64,000 bases of DNA from an uncultured Clostridia bacterium (GCA_900016865.1 FIZI01000006.1:101224-165223); one strand, 5' to 3'. Numbered from the stretch's first letter, positions 51,052 to 62,388 are shown. A program made the numbers and translations. Notes: a model not told the origin generated them from the letters alone.

Positions 51052-51651
51052 ATGCTCGGAAAGCTGATGGTTATCTTTGTAGGCTCAGTCTTGATCAACA
51101 ACTTCGTGCTCACTCGCTTTCTAGGGATCTGCCCGTTTTTGGGAGTATCGCAGCAGATTGAGACTGCTGTAGGGATGGGACTTGCAGTCATCTTTGTCAT
51201 GACTTTGGCATCTGTGTTTACGTGGGGCATACAGTACCTTATCTTGCTGCCGTTGGGTCTGAGATACCTTCGGACTGTAGCTTTCATTCTTGTCATTGCT
51301 GCATTGGTCCAGCTCGTAGAGATGGTAATTCAGAAGGTCAGCCCGGCCCTGTATAGGGCGCTGGGAGTCTACCTCCCACTAATAACCACCAATTGCGCAG
51401 TCCTCGGTGTTGCGATATTGAACATCGACGAGGGATACTCCCTCGTAGAGTCAGCGGTGAACGGGTTTGCCGGCGGTGCCGGGTTCGCACTCGCAATAGT
51501 GTTGTTCTCGGGTATTCGCGAGAAGATGGCTGCAGCCCCCATTCCCGAGTCGTTGAAAGGATATCCTATAGCGCTGATCACAGCAGGGCTTATGTCGATC
51601 GCGTTCATGGGGTTCTCCGGATTTGATTTGAATAGGCTATTTGGCCTGTAG
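51052..51651 (+). CDS. rnfA: Rnf complex subunit RnfA
   Basis: A 199-residue membrane subunit, the structural twin of RnfE in inverted topology. Typical motifs are [19 protein letters not shown] and [15 protein letters not shown], with the cysteines that share the membrane iron-sulfur cluster. The frame opens at TTG 51013, but GGAGTGA upstream and family starts point to ATG 51052. It is followed by rnfB after 20 bases. Confidence 0.93.
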   Translation: MLGKLMVIFVGSVLINNFVLTRFLGICPFLGVSQQIETAVGMGLAVIFVMTLASVFTWGIQYLILLPLGLRYLRTVAFILVIAALVQLVEMVIQKVSPALYRALGVYLPLITTNCAVLGVAILNIDEGYSLVESAVNGFAGGAGFALAIVLFSGIREKMAAAPIPESLKGYPIALITAGLMSIAFMGFSGFDLNRLFGL

Positions 51652-51671
51652 ACCCTGGGGAGGTCTCTTTG

Positions 51672-52520
51672 ATGAGTGTTGGTGCAGTTGTCAGTCTAGG
51701 TGTGATAGGTGTAGTACTTGGAATAGCACTTGCCGTCGCAGCTAGGAAGCTCGCTGTAGAGGTCGATCCCAGAGAGGCAGAGATCAATGAGGTGCTTCCG
51801 GGCGCAAATTGCGGAGCGTGTGGACATCCCGGATGTTCGGGCTATGCTGCAGCTGTTGTGGCAGGTACAGCCGGAGTCGACAAATGCCCGGTTGGCGGCA
51901 ATACTGTTGCAGCACGGATTGCGGAGATAATGGGGCTTGACGTCAAAGGCATCAGCAGTATCCGGAAGATTGCCAAGGTCAGATGCCAGGGTGACAAAGA
52001 CGCATGCCCGGATAGGTTTGAATACGACGGAGTGGCTGATTGCAGGGCAGCCGTTCTTGTAGGCGGCGGCCATAAGGCTTGCGAGTATGGGTGCCTGGGA
52101 CTTGGCACGTGTGCGGCCGCTTGCCCGTTTGACGCAATTCACATGTCTGAACAGGGATTGCCTGTTATTGACCCTGAGAAGTGTTTGTCATGCGGCAAAT
52201 GCGTTGAGGCCTGTCCTAGAGGACTTATCGAACTGCTTGATGAGGATATCGCGGTCTTTGTGGCATGTTGTTCGACGGCCAAAGGTGCCGAGGTGCGCCG
52301 GACCTGCAAACTCGGTTGCATCGGGTGCGGCATTTGCGCTAAGAATTGCCCGGCTGATGCGATCGAGGTTACGGATTTCCTTGCGCGGATTGACCAGTCG
52401 AAGTGCACTCGATGTGGCATCTGTGCAGAGAAATGTCCGACGAACTGCATTGTCGTCGATGATCGGTATGTAAGGATAGTCGATCAAGACACGCAAGGGA
52501 TCGCCGCTGCGTCGGAGTGA
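51672..52520 (+). CDS. rnfB: Rnf complex subunit RnfB
   Basis: The ferredoxin-like subunit that accepts electrons from reduced ferredoxin. The 282-residue protein has an N-terminal membrane anchor (~4-25), the Fe-S domain GANCGACGHPGCSGYA ... CPVGG, and several further cluster motifs (CEYGCLGLGTCAAACPF, CLSCGKCVEACPRG, CIGCGICAKNCPA, CTRCGICAEKCPTNC), the extended polyferredoxin tail typical of Bacillota RnfB. ATG 51672 follows GGGGAGG. It is the last gene of the rnf operon. Confidence 0.94.
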   Translation: MSVGAVVSLGVIGVVLGIALAVAARKLAVEVDPREAEINEVLPGANCGACGHPGCSGYAAAVVAGTAGVDKCPVGGNTVAARIAEIMGLDVKGISSIRKIAKVRCQGDKDACPDRFEYDGVADCRAAVLVGGGHKACEYGCLGLGTCAAACPFDAIHMSEQGLPVIDPEKCLSCGKCVEACPRGLIELLDEDIAVFVACCSTAKGAEVRRTCKLGCIGCGICAKNCPADAIEVTDFLARIDQSKCTRCGICAEKCPTNCIVVDDRYVRIVDQDTQGIAAASE

Positions 52521-52562
52521 CTCGGCAAAGGAATGATCTTTTGTCTTCAGGCTGGAGTGTTC

Positions 52563-52591
52563 TTGTAATGGCGGACAAGCAGTGGTACACT
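52563..52591 (+). promoter_or_regulatory. Possible promoter for maf-radC-mreBCD
   Basis: TTGTAA (52563-52568), a 17-base spacer and TACACT (52586-52591), about 40 bases before maf. Moderate match only. Confidence 0.55.
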
Positions 52592-52631
52592 AAAGGGGCA
52601 TCAGTCCCTAACGAGAGGGTTGATCCCCGTC

Positions 52632-53207
52632 ATGAGTGACATTACCTTGGGATCTGCGTCACCTCGGAGGGCCGATCTGCTAAGGCAGATAGGCCTTTCG
52701 TTCGATATACTGCCGAGTCAAGTTGATGAGGATATATTGCCCGGTGAGGATCCGGCGAGCTATTGCGAGAGGGCAGCTCTCATGAAGGCTCGCGATGTGG
52801 CGGGGCGAAGCAGCAGTCGCTTGATCATAGGTGCAGATACGGTCGTAGTGCTCGATGGCGAGATCCTAGGCAAGCCCGGCAGTGAGGCGGAGGCTCGCTC
52901 GATGCTTGAGAGGCTTAGCGGCCGAACTCACCAAGTGATTACCGGAGTCTGCGTGCTTGAGCGTACCTCAGGCAGACACGAGGTGTTCTCTGTGACCTCC
53001 AGTGTCGCCTTTAGGGTTATAGACCCACTGGAGATAGACCGGTACATCGGCACCGGCGAGCCGATGGACAAGGCTGGTGCGTACGCTGTTCAGGGCATAG
53101 GTGCGATCTTTATTCGATCCATGTCAGGCAGTTATAGCAACGTTGTAGGATTGCCGCTGTACGAGACAGCACAAGCCCTGGACAGGTTTGGTGTTGCTGT
53201 GCTCTAG
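52632..53207 (+). CDS. maf: Maf-like nucleoside triphosphate pyrophosphatase
   Basis: Hydrolyses non-canonical or modified nucleotides (dTTP/UTP or m7GTP type) to monophosphates and is linked to septum control. The 191-residue protein has LGSASPRRADLLRQIGL, the SQVDED motif, IGADTVVVLDGEILGKP and the C-terminal YAVQGIGAIFI segment. ATG 52632 is chosen over TTG 52620, which is too close to its ribosome site. It opens the cell-shape operon, as maf does before radC and mreB in B. subtilis. Confidence 0.94.
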   Translation: MSDITLGSASPRRADLLRQIGLSFDILPSQVDEDILPGEDPASYCERAALMKARDVAGRSSSRLIIGADTVVVLDGEILGKPGSEAEARSMLERLSGRTHQVITGVCVLERTSGRHEVFSVTSSVAFRVIDPLEIDRYIGTGEPMDKAGAYAVQGIGAIFIRSMSGSYSNVVGLPLYETAQALDRFGVAVL

Positions 53208-53236
53208 TCTATCTCCTTGGGCGATGAGGTGATACG

Positions 53237-55014
<1,778 letters not shown>

Positions 55015-55029
55015 GAGGTGCCCGGCTTA

Positions 55030-55857
55030 GTGAGGCCCAGTCGCTCCAAGCTCGGCTTGATAAGGCTCACAGTCGTGCTGCTGCTGATATCAGCTGTGGC
55101 TTTGGTTTGCTTTGTCAAGGGATTTGTCGCGGCCGAGCCGGCTGGCAGGATTATCCGTACAGCGCTGTATCCATTGCAGCGAGCATTCGCAGTTGCCTAT
55201 GAAGGCATTGCCGCTCGGGTGCAGTTGATCAGGGATTACGAGCGTATACTCGCAGAGAATGAACTCCTTCGGCAACAGGTCCAGGAAATGCGACTACTCC
55301 TTGTCAAGTATGACGAGGTGGCTGCAGAGAACGAGCGTTTGAGAGCTTTGCACGACTATTCTGAACAGATCTCTTACGAGACGATTGCAGCCAGAGTCAT
55401 AGCGAGAGACCCTCATGGTTGGCGTGACCACATCGTCATAGACAAGGGGACAGCTAATGGGATAGCGAAGAATGATGCTGTGTTAGGATCTCATGGGCTC
55501 ATCGGTAGGGTTGTTTCCGCGTCGCTCAACAGCTCGGTGGTTATGCTTATCAGTGACCCACAGAGTTCTCTGTCTGGCAGGGTTCAAGACAGCCGTAGCC
55601 TTGTTGTTGTTGAGGGAACCGACCGCACTGACGGGTTGATTCGTTTTGATTGCCTCGAGAGCGGTGACAAGGTCCAGGTAGGCGATCTCGTGATTACCTC
55701 GGGCCTGGGCGGGGTGTTTCCTCCGGGCCTGCCCATTGGTGAGGTCTACAGTGTTGAAAAGGACTTCTATGGCATAGCTGACACTGGGTTGATAACTCCC
55801 GCCTCAAATCTCCTCAGCATCGAGTCAGTGTTGGTGATTATCGGCGCTGGTGTCTGA
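55030..55857 (+). CDS. mreC: Rod shape-determining protein MreC
   Basis: A bitopic membrane protein that links MreB to wall enzymes. The ~275-residue protein has one membrane segment (~12-35), a coiled coil (YERILAENELLRQQVQEMRLLL ... AAENERLRALHDY), and a beta-rich periplasm-facing domain (DKGTANGIAKNDAVLGSHGLIGRVV, GLGGVFPPGLPIGEVYSVEKD). Here AGGAGGTG overlaps the GTG at 55018, so GTG 55030 is preferred. It is close behind mreB and before mreD. Confidence 0.94.
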   Translation: MRPSRSKLGLIRLTVVLLLISAVALVCFVKGFVAAEPAGRIIRTALYPLQRAFAVAYEGIAARVQLIRDYERILAENELLRQQVQEMRLLLVKYDEVAAENERLRALHDYSEQISYETIAARVIARDPHGWRDHIVIDKGTANGIAKNDAVLGSHGLIGRVVSASLNSSVVMLISDPQSSLSGRVQDSRSLVVVEGTDRTDGLIRFDCLESGDKVQVGDLVITSGLGGVFPPGLPIGEVYSVEKDFYGIADTGLITPASNLLSIESVLVIIGAGV

Positions 55858-55922
55858 TTGCATGCATGGGTTTGGGCATTGGGCCTTGCCCATGCAGGAT
55901 CCGGGTGACATGGAGTGAGACT

Positions 55923-56447
55923 ATGCGGCGCGCGTCTATTGGCACTGCGGTCATAACCTTTCTTTGGGCGTGGCTGACTGTTTCTGTAGAGACCTCAATA
56001 GTGTTTCGCTTTCCGCAACCCGCCTCGTCTGTCAACCCGCTTCTTGTTGCCACTCTGTCGAGTGCACTGTTTGTTGCTCCCGAGTACGGCGTGGGTTTTG
56101 CGTTCATTTGTGGCTTGATGAGCGACATCGCTTTGGGCAATGCAGTTGGCCTGCGGTCGATCCCTCTCGTCTTGTGCGCAGCAGTTGTCGGAATGGCGCA
56201 GGACAAGCTCTCCAGAGAGCATCCCGTGACATGGATGCTCCTTGGCGTCATGGGTTCACTTCTGCACGACTTGGTCTACTTCAGTATCCTCGGGCTTGTG
56301 GGCTACTTGCCGCTGCTGTACGATCAGCTAATAAAGACAGCTGCTGTGAGCGCTCTAGCTAATGGCATTCTGTCGTTTGTTTGTTTGTTGCCTGCTTACC
56401 TCTGGTGGAGGACAAGAACTCGGTCATTTCCTGACAGATTGGATTGA
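55923..56447 (+). CDS. mreD: Rod shape-determining protein MreD
   Basis: A 174-residue integral membrane protein of the rod complex. Five or six hydrophobic segments run through it, with the family-like GVGFAFICGLMSDIALGNAVGLRSIPLVLCA and a basic C terminus. ATG 55923 follows TGGAGTGA; an earlier in-frame ATG at 55866 has no clear site. The family is poorly conserved, and the call rests on position between mreC and PBP2 plus hydropathy. Confidence 0.88.
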   Translation: MRRASIGTAVITFLWAWLTVSVETSIVFRFPQPASSVNPLLVATLSSALFVAPEYGVGFAFICGLMSDIALGNAVGLRSIPLVLCAAVVGMAQDKLSREHPVTWMLLGVMGSLLHDLVYFSILGLVGYLPLLYDQLIKTAAVSALANGILSFVCLLPAYLWWRTRTRSFPDRLD

Positions 56448-56456
56448 CGGTGGGAT

Positions 56457-58307
56457 ATGAACCAAGAGCGGTCTTCTAGGCGATTGGTATTCCTTGCGAT
56501 TGCAGTTGTACTGGTGTTGTGCATCCTTACGGCCAGACTGTGGCAATTACAGGTGCTTAAGGGCGAGCAGTATTATCGCGCATCTGAGGACCAGCGACTC
56601 GTCCGCATCCCGATATCGGGCGCTAGAGGAGACATACTCGATAGGAACGGGATACCGCTGGCAACAACCCGGTTGGTTTTTACAGTTTCGCTGCTGAGAG
56701 AGACACACGAGGAACTGCTTGAGCCCACCGAGGAGTCGGCAGTGCTGATTGGCAGACTTGCATCGCTCTTGGGGAAGTCCGATGAGGAGATACGGAGAGC
56801 TGTTGAGGCCGGACAGCCTTCTCCGGAGATAGCAGGTTACCAACTGGTGGAGCTAAGCTCTCTCGAGATCCCTCCGGAGGCTGTGTCGCAGATTGTTGAA
56901 AACAGAGAGGATTATCCCGGCTTTATCATTACCCGCAAACCGGTGCGGTGTTATCCGAACGGAGATGCGGCTTCTCAGATCCTCGGGTACGTTCGTCGCA
57001 TCAGCTCTGAGGAGTTGTCGAGGCTGAGCGAGTACGGTTATCTGCCCTCCGATTTGGTTGGCAAGCTCGGGATAGAGAAAGCATTTGAGAGAGTGCTCAG
57101 AGATGTCGACGGGGGTCAGCTGATCGAAGTTGACAGGAGACGCACCCTGGTTCAGACACTCGCCACCGAACCTCCAACACGTGGCGGCGATGTTGTACTG
57201 ACTATAGATCTGCCATTGCAAATAGCACTCGAGCGGGCCATAGACGAGCAGATAGCATGGCTGCGCTCGCAGCCCGATCTAGCGAGTGCAACAGGTGGAG
57301 CCGGAGTCGTGATAGACGTCAAGACCGGACAGATTCTGGCAGCGGCCACTCGCCCCGGTGCAAGCCCCGAGCTCTATTCCACGTTTTCAGGACCGATGTC
57401 AGAGTGGCCTGGGAACGAGATGGACAAGGCAGTCAAAGCGAGCTATCCTCCAGGTTCTGTGTGGAAACCTGTGACTCTGCTTGCCGCGCTGGCTGGCGGG
57501 GTGATAGACGCGAGCTTTGTTCATGTCTGTGATGGGCGCCCTGATCCCGAACTTGCCGGGAAGTCTTGTCATTATCACGGACAGGTGGACTTGATGAGGT
57601 CGATCGAAGTGTCGTGCAACGCTTATCTGTGGATGGTCGGGAAGCAAATGTGGCGAGTCGAACGCACCGAACACATTGAGATAGCTCAGAGATACGCGGT
57701 GGAGCTTGGCTTTGGGATGCCTACCGGGGTTCAGCAGCAGATCGCCTCTATGGGAGGCACGCCGGACGTCGAGACCTCAGGCAACGTACCTGCAAGTACT
57801 CCTAGATATGGAGATTCGCTTAACTCCTCTATCGGACAGGGGGCCGTCACAGCCAGTCCTCTACAGATCGCACAGTTCTACGCTACTGTGGCAAGATCCG
57901 GCGTGAGAATCCCGACGTCACTGGTTCTGGAGGTAAGGCACCCTGACGGTTCAGTGATCCATGCAGACCCTCCGCAAGAGATTAGCGTACACATTGATAA
58001 GCATTACTTCGATATTGTCAAGGAAGGGCTGGAGAGAGTACCCGTATCCGGCACGGCAGCAGCCGTTTTTTCGGGGTTTCCCCTCGATGATATTCCGGTT
58101 GCTGGCAAGACCGGCACTGCTGAGATCACAGGTAGAGAAAGCCACGGCTGGTTCGCTGCATACGCTCCAGCCGACGACCCGCAGATTGCTGTTGCAGTAG
58201 TGATCGAAAACGGCGGGTACGGTAGCCGATCAGCTGCTCCGGTAGTAAGAAAGGTGTTTGACTACTACTTCGGGATCAACTACGAGACTGACGATACCGC
58301 AGAGTAG
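56457..58307 (+). CDS. mrdA: Penicillin-binding protein 2 (MrdA type)
   Basis: A class B penicillin-binding transpeptidase of the rod complex, 616 residues. An N-terminal membrane anchor (~10-28) leads to a dimerisation domain (ISGARGDILDRNGIPLATTR) and the transpeptidase domain with catalytic SYPPGSVWK (S-x-x-K), the SCN triad and AGKTGTAE (KTG). It starts at ATG 56457, nine bases after mreD. Its RodA partner is encoded downstream at 60243. The minCDE genes lie between, an arrangement seen in several Clostridia. Confidence 0.94.
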   Translation: MNQERSSRRLVFLAIAVVLVLCILTARLWQLQVLKGEQYYRASEDQRLVRIPISGARGDILDRNGIPLATTRLVFTVSLLRETHEELLEPTEESAVLIGRLASLLGKSDEEIRRAVEAGQPSPEIAGYQLVELSSLEIPPEAVSQIVENREDYPGFIITRKPVRCYPNGDAASQILGYVRRISSEELSRLSEYGYLPSDLVGKLGIEKAFERVLRDVDGGQLIEVDRRRTLVQTLATEPPTRGGDVVLTIDLPLQIALERAIDEQIAWLRSQPDLASATGGAGVVIDVKTGQILAAATRPGASPELYSTFSGPMSEWPGNEMDKAVKASYPPGSVWKPVTLLAALAGGVIDASFVHVCDGRPDPELAGKSCHYHGQVDLMRSIEVSCNAYLWMVGKQMWRVERTEHIEIAQRYAVELGFGMPTGVQQQIASMGGTPDVETSGNVPASTPRYGDSLNSSIGQGAVTASPLQIAQFYATVARSGVRIPTSLVLEVRHPDGSVIHADPPQEISVHIDKHYFDIVKEGLERVPVSGTAAAVFSGFPLDDIPVAGKTGTAEITGRESHGWFAAYAPADDPQIAVAVVIENGGYGSRSAAPVVRKVFDYYFGINYETDDTAE

Positions 58308-58406
58308 CGGGTGATCCGTCTCAAAGTCTCTAGCAGGAGTTCGGTTCTGCAACACAGAATATCACGTAACAGTTGGACTAGCTGGTTATGGGTGGTATTG
58401 GGTATG

Positions 58407-59066
58407 GAAGTTGGCTCGATGGAGTTTAGGGGCACCAAGTCTGGTTTGTTGCTCAGGGCACACGTTGGATCTGATATCAGAGGCTTTATTGACCGCCTGA
58501 AGCAAAGGCTTTCCAAGTCGAGAGGCTTCTTCTCTGGGAGTTCTGTTAAGGCGCAGTTTGAGGACAAAGAGATTCCCGTTGAAAGCGTTCGTTTGATCGT
58601 GGAGACTCTACGTGAGTGTGGGCTGGAGCTTAGCTCGATAGCTACGAGCGCAAGGCCTCGACGCGTGTCCAGATCTGGTATAGCCGAAGAGGACGGTTTG
58701 CCAGCGGTCGGTCCTGACGAATGCGTATCGGTATTGGTCAAGCGTACGTTGAGGTCCGGGCAGAGGGTCGATTTTGGCGGCAGTGTAGTTGTGCTGGGGG
58801 ACGTCAACCCCGGAGCCGAGGTTATTGCTGGTGGTGACGTGGTTGTCATGGGAAGTCTCAGGGGTATGGCACACGCAGGAGCGTATGGCGATACCGGTGC
58901 TGTCGTTGTCGCATTTCGACTCAATCCCACTCAGCTCAGAATCGCCAATCGGATTAGTAGGTCGCCGGATACGGTGCGAACGGACCCAAGCCATCCTGAG
59001 ATAGCCAGGATATCCGAAGACGCAATAGTGATAGAAGCGTTTTCTGTGCCAGCGAGCGGCAGGTAA
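58407..59066 (+). CDS. minC: Septum site-determining protein MinC
   Basis: An inhibitor of FtsZ polymers that keeps division away from the poles. The ~219-residue protein has the N-terminal domain (MEFRGTKSGLLLRAHVGSDIRGFIDRLKQRL) and the C-terminal beta-helix (RTLRSGQRVDFGGSVVVLGDVNPGAEVIAGGDVVVMGSLRGMAHAGAYG) that binds MinD. The frame is open to 58311 next to mrdA. ATG 58407 is the best start in my view, with GGGTGG upstream; ATG 58422 is the alternative. It is followed by minD after 32 bases. Confidence 0.92.
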   Translation, partial: EVGSMEFRGTKSGLLLRAHVGSDIRGFIDRLKQRLSKSRGFFSGSSVKAQFEDKEIPVESVRLIVETLRECGLELSSIATSARPRRVSRSGIAEEDGLPAVGPDECVSVLVKRTLRSGQRVDFGGSVVVLGDVNPGAEVIAGGDVVVMGSLRGMAHAGAYGDTGAVVVAFRLNPTQLRIANRISRSPDTVRTDPSHPEIARISEDAIVIEAFSVPASGR

Positions 59067-59098
59067 CGGTGTTGCACAGATAGGAGGGGATTCCGAGC

Positions 59099-59902
59099 GT
59101 GAGTGGACAGGTGGTTGTTGTAACCTCCGGCAAGGGAGGGGTTGGGAAAACCACGGTAGTTGCGAACATCGGCACGGGCCTGGCTCTTTCAGGTCAGAAG
59201 GTAGTGCTTGTAGACGCTGACATAGGGCTTCGCAACCTTGACGTCGTAATGGGCCTCGAGAATCGCATTCTCTATGATATAGTTGATGTTGTCGAGGGCC
59301 GCACTGAGGTCCGGAAGGCCCTGATTCGCGACAAGCGGGTCGAGGGTCTCTCACTGTTGCCTGCTTCTCAGACTCGTGACAAGACGGCGGTGACTGAGGA
59401 GCAGATGAAGTGCCTGTGCGATAGCCTCAAAGAGGAGTTTGACTATGTCCTCATCGACTGTCCCGCTGGGATCGAGCAAGGTTTTCAAAACGCAGTGGCG
59501 GGGGCGGACGGGGCTATTATCGTATCAATACCGGAGGTTTCTGCACTGAGGGATGCAGACAAGGTTGTAGGGCTACTTGAGGGTGCCGGATTGACTGACC
59601 CCTACCTAGTGGTCAACCGCATCCGCATGGACATGGTCCGCAGGGGCGACATGCTCGATGTTTCGGACATGACGGATATACTGGGGCGGCAGGTGAGGCT
59701 GCTCGGCATTGTCCCGGATGATCAGTCTATCATTGTATCGACTAACAGAGGTGAGCCCGCTGTACTCGATCCGAAATCCAGAGCAGGCCAAGCATTCAGG
59801 AACATCGTTAGACGCCTTTTGGGTGAAGAGGTCGAGTTCATGGATCTGAACGAGGGCGGACTGGTGGCGCGCCTCATGAAACTGGTTGGCCTGGCGAAGT
59901 AG
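59099..59902 (+). CDS. minD: Septum site-determining ATPase MinD
   Basis: A membrane-binding ATPase of the ParA/Mrp family that recruits MinC. The 267-residue protein has the deviant Walker A TSGKGGVGKTTVVANIG, the DADIGLRNLDVVMG segment and the DCPAGIEQGF Walker B region. The C terminus (NEGGLVARLMKLVGLAK) is the amphipathic membrane-targeting helix. GTG 59099 follows AGGAGGGG. Confidence 0.97.
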   Translation: MSGQVVVVTSGKGGVGKTTVVANIGTGLALSGQKVVLVDADIGLRNLDVVMGLENRILYDIVDVVEGRTEVRKALIRDKRVEGLSLLPASQTRDKTAVTEEQMKCLCDSLKEEFDYVLIDCPAGIEQGFQNAVAGADGAIIVSIPEVSALRDADKVVGLLEGAGLTDPYLVVNRIRMDMVRRGDMLDVSDMTDILGRQVRLLGIVPDDQSIIVSTNRGEPAVLDPKSRAGQAFRNIVRRLLGEEVEFMDLNEGGLVARLMKLVGLAK

Positions 59903-59914
59903 TTCGGGAGGGAG

Positions 59915-60229
59915 ATGGCGGCTTTGCTCGATTTTATAGGCAGGCTTTTTGGCCGAGTTGATCAGGGCAGCAGCAGTATTGCAAAGAAAAGGCTCCAGCT
60001 GGTCCTGGTGCAGGATCGGACGAATATGTCACCCGAGGTCTTGGAAGACCTCAAGACAGAGCTCATTGGTGTGTTGTCCCGTTATCTGGAGATTGACGAG
60101 GTAGGCATGTCGGTCGAATTGGATAGATCGGACGACTCCATTGCACTCGTTGCCAGCATCCCCGTCAAGAGCGTGAGAGCTAGGTCTGTTCAAACGGATT
60201 CGTTGAAATCGGCACGTGTCGGCGAGTAG
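59915..60229 (+). CDS. minE: Cell division topological specificity factor MinE
   Basis: MinE stimulates the MinD ATPase and makes the Min system oscillate. The 104-residue protein has an N-terminal membrane/MinD-binding part (LLDFIGRLFGR), SIAKKRLQLVLVQDRTNMSPEVLEDLKTELIGVLSRYLEID, the family core, and a dimerisation strand. The presence of MinE rather than DivIVA-type control fits Clostridia. ATG 59915 is 12 bases after minD. Confidence 0.95.
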   Translation: MAALLDFIGRLFGRVDQGSSSIAKKRLQLVLVQDRTNMSPEVLEDLKTELIGVLSRYLEIDEVGMSVELDRSDDSIALVASIPVKSVRARSVQTDSLKSARVGE

Positions 60230-60242
60230 GGATGTGGACCAG

Positions 60243-61340
60243 GTGAGAGGGCGAGAGTGGAACATAGATTGGCTTTCCGTTGCTCTCTGTGGCCTCACCT
60301 TGGCTTTGACGGCGTTTGGCATTGTTATGATTTACTCAGCCACGAGAAGCACTAATCTTGCCATACGCCAGGCTGTGTGGCTGTGCATCTCGCTTGTCGC
60401 TTTTGCTATTACAGTAAGGATCAACTACGTCGAGTTTATGCGGATCAACCGCTATGTGTACTTTGGTGTCATCGCTCTCCTTGTGCTTGTTCTCGTCCCC
60501 TTCATCGGCAAAGTAGTCAATGGAGCACGGAGCTGGATACCTGTCGGCCCCCTAGGGAGTTTTCAGCCGTCGGAGTTTGCGAAGGTCGGCATCGTGGTCA
60601 CGCTTGGGACGCTCCTGCGTAACTCGCATCTCTACAAGCGTCATGAAGTCTTGCCCGCAATCGTACACGTAGGTATACCCGTGCTTCTCATACTGCTCCA
60701 ACCGGACTTCGGGACGGCGATGGTGTTTATCGTCGTTTTGTTTGTCATGCTGTTTGTCGGGGGAACAGACATCAGGTGGTTGCTTGGAATGCTGATAACC
60801 GGGGTTGGAGCTACTCCAGTGCTCATTAAGTACGGGCTTCGCGATTACCAGAGACAGCGGTTGCTGGTATTTCTCGATCCTTACTCGGATCCTCTGCGTT
60901 CGGGATGGAATGTGATCCAATCTCTGGTGTCCGTAGGGTCCGGCAGGTTGTTTGGCAAGGGTCTGTTTGGAAGCACTCAGGGACGGCTAGGATTCTTGCC
61001 CGAGCATCACAACGACTTCATCTTCGCCCTTGTTGCAGAGGAATTCGGGTTTGTCGGGTCTTTCCTGGTCCTCTTAGTTTATGCTGCGATTCTCCTCTTG
61101 GGCATAAAGGTGGCTTTCGATGCCAAGGACTACTACGGGCGCTGTATTGCGGCTGGCGTGGTGTCCATGTACATGGCACATGTGATGATAAACGTAGGAA
61201 TGGTTGTCGGCCTGATGCCGGTTACCGGCATTCCGTTGCCCTTTGTTAGCTCGGGCGGCAGTTCGCTCTTGACAAACTGGATTGGTCTTGGTCTCTTGAT
61301 AAATGTGTACAAACACAGAGTCAGGCTTACCTTCAGGTAG
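60243..61340 (+). CDS. rodA: Peptidoglycan glycosyltransferase RodA (SEDS family)
   Basis: A SEDS glycosyltransferase that polymerises lipid II together with PBP2. The ~365-residue protein has about ten membrane segments and the family motifs IDWLSVALCGL, GARSWIPVGPLGSFQPSEFAKVG, LLQPDFGTAMVF, GWNVIQSLVSVGSGRLFGKG and PLPFVSSGGSSLLTNWIGLGLL. GTG 60243 is taken; GTG 60234 is three codons earlier and cannot be ruled out. It closes the cell-shape block with its PBP2 partner at 56457. Confidence 0.94.
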   Translation: MRGREWNIDWLSVALCGLTLALTAFGIVMIYSATRSTNLAIRQAVWLCISLVAFAITVRINYVEFMRINRYVYFGVIALLVLVLVPFIGKVVNGARSWIPVGPLGSFQPSEFAKVGIVVTLGTLLRNSHLYKRHEVLPAIVHVGIPVLLILLQPDFGTAMVFIVVLFVMLFVGGTDIRWLLGMLITGVGATPVLIKYGLRDYQRQRLLVFLDPYSDPLRSGWNVIQSLVSVGSGRLFGKGLFGSTQGRLGFLPEHHNDFIFALVAEEFGFVGSFLVLLVYAAILLLGIKVAFDAKDYYGRCIAAGVVSMYMAHVMINVGMVVGLMPVTGIPLPFVSSGGSSLLTNWIGLGLLINVYKHRVRLTFR

Positions 61341-61452
61341 GGGATGGGGCGGGCAGCGATAATACTGCTTCTCTGTCTCCCATATAATCTACTGGGCGAG
61401 CAGAGGTGTTGCTTGGATGCCGGCCCAATAGCGACCGAGAAGAGAAGGTAGA

Positions 61453-62322
61453 ATGACTATCGCCAGGGTGTTTGGTATCAGGCTCAGGGTCAATATCCTG
61501 TTTTTTTTTCTACTGGTTCTCTACGGGATCGCGGGGCTGCCTGCCGAAGCGGTAGTGATTTTTGCTGCTGTCGTCTTGCACGAGCTGTGGCACGTAGTTG
61601 TGGCACTTGGGCACGGATTTGACATTGATGAGGTAGAGCTGCTACCATTTGGTGGAGTCGCCAGGCTCAGGGGGTTGATCGAAGTCAATCCTGCTGCAGA
61701 GCTTAGTGTATCCGCTGCCGGGCCCTTGGCGAGCTTTGCCATTGCGGCCATCACATTGGGCTTGTTCGGCTTTTGCGGCCGTTTGGGGCCGTATGCTCGG
61801 CTCTTCGCCTTGTCCAATATGGCGGTTGGGTCGTTCAACCTCTTGCCAATAATCCCCTTGGACGGCGGCCGCATCATGCGCGCAGTTCTTGTTCGAAAGC
61901 TGGGGTTTATCCAAGGAAGCAGGTCCTGTGCTCGAGTCAGTGGCTGCGTGCTCGCGATTGCATCGGCTGGAGTAGCAGCTGGCGCCTTAACGGGGCTGGT
62001 AAGTCCGATTAGTCTGTTGCCGATCGTGTTTCTCTTTTTTGCATGGAAGAGAGAGCGAGCCAATGGGGCGTATATACTGTTTAGATACCTGATAAGGCGG
62101 GAGTCCGAGATACTTTCCGATCGGATAATGGCAGTGCAGCAGCTTGTTGCAACCAAGGACGTGACGATTAGGGAGGTCCTGCACCATATCTCGCCTCAGC
62201 GGTATCACTTGATAGTTGTCCTTGATGCCAATCTGGAGACACTAGGGGTTATAGGAGAGAAACAGCTCTTGGACTCGTTCTTGGCGGGCAACGGAGACGT
62301 ACCTCTCGAGGCACTGCTTTAG
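61453..62322 (+). CDS. spoIVFB: SpoIVFB-type site-2 protease
   Basis: An intramembrane metalloprotease that cuts pro-sigma K during sporulation in B. subtilis. The 289-residue protein has the zinc site HELWH (His43, Glu44, His47) within the first membrane segments, the FNLLPIIPLDGGRIMRA motif with the third ligand Asp, and a C-terminal CBS-like domain (TIREVLHHISPQRYHLIVVLDA) that can sense ATP. No SpoIVFA is encoded just upstream, unlike B. subtilis, where spoIVFA-spoIVFB follow minD. A TATAAT near 61393 hints at an own promoter. Confidence 0.9.
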   Translation: MTIARVFGIRLRVNILFFFLLVLYGIAGLPAEAVVIFAAVVLHELWHVVVALGHGFDIDEVELLPFGGVARLRGLIEVNPAAELSVSAAGPLASFAIAAITLGLFGFCGRLGPYARLFALSNMAVGSFNLLPIIPLDGGRIMRAVLVRKLGFIQGSRSCARVSGCVLAIASAGVAAGALTGLVSPISLLPIVFLFFAWKRERANGAYILFRYLIRRESEILSDRIMAVQQLVATKDVTIREVLHHISPQRYHLIVVLDANLETLGVIGEKQLLDSFLAGNGDVPLEALL

Positions 62323-62388
62323 GCCTTCAGCGAGAAGTCTTGATGGGAGCAAGTCGGCTGGAACGGTCAGTTGTAGGAGGATTGCTTG

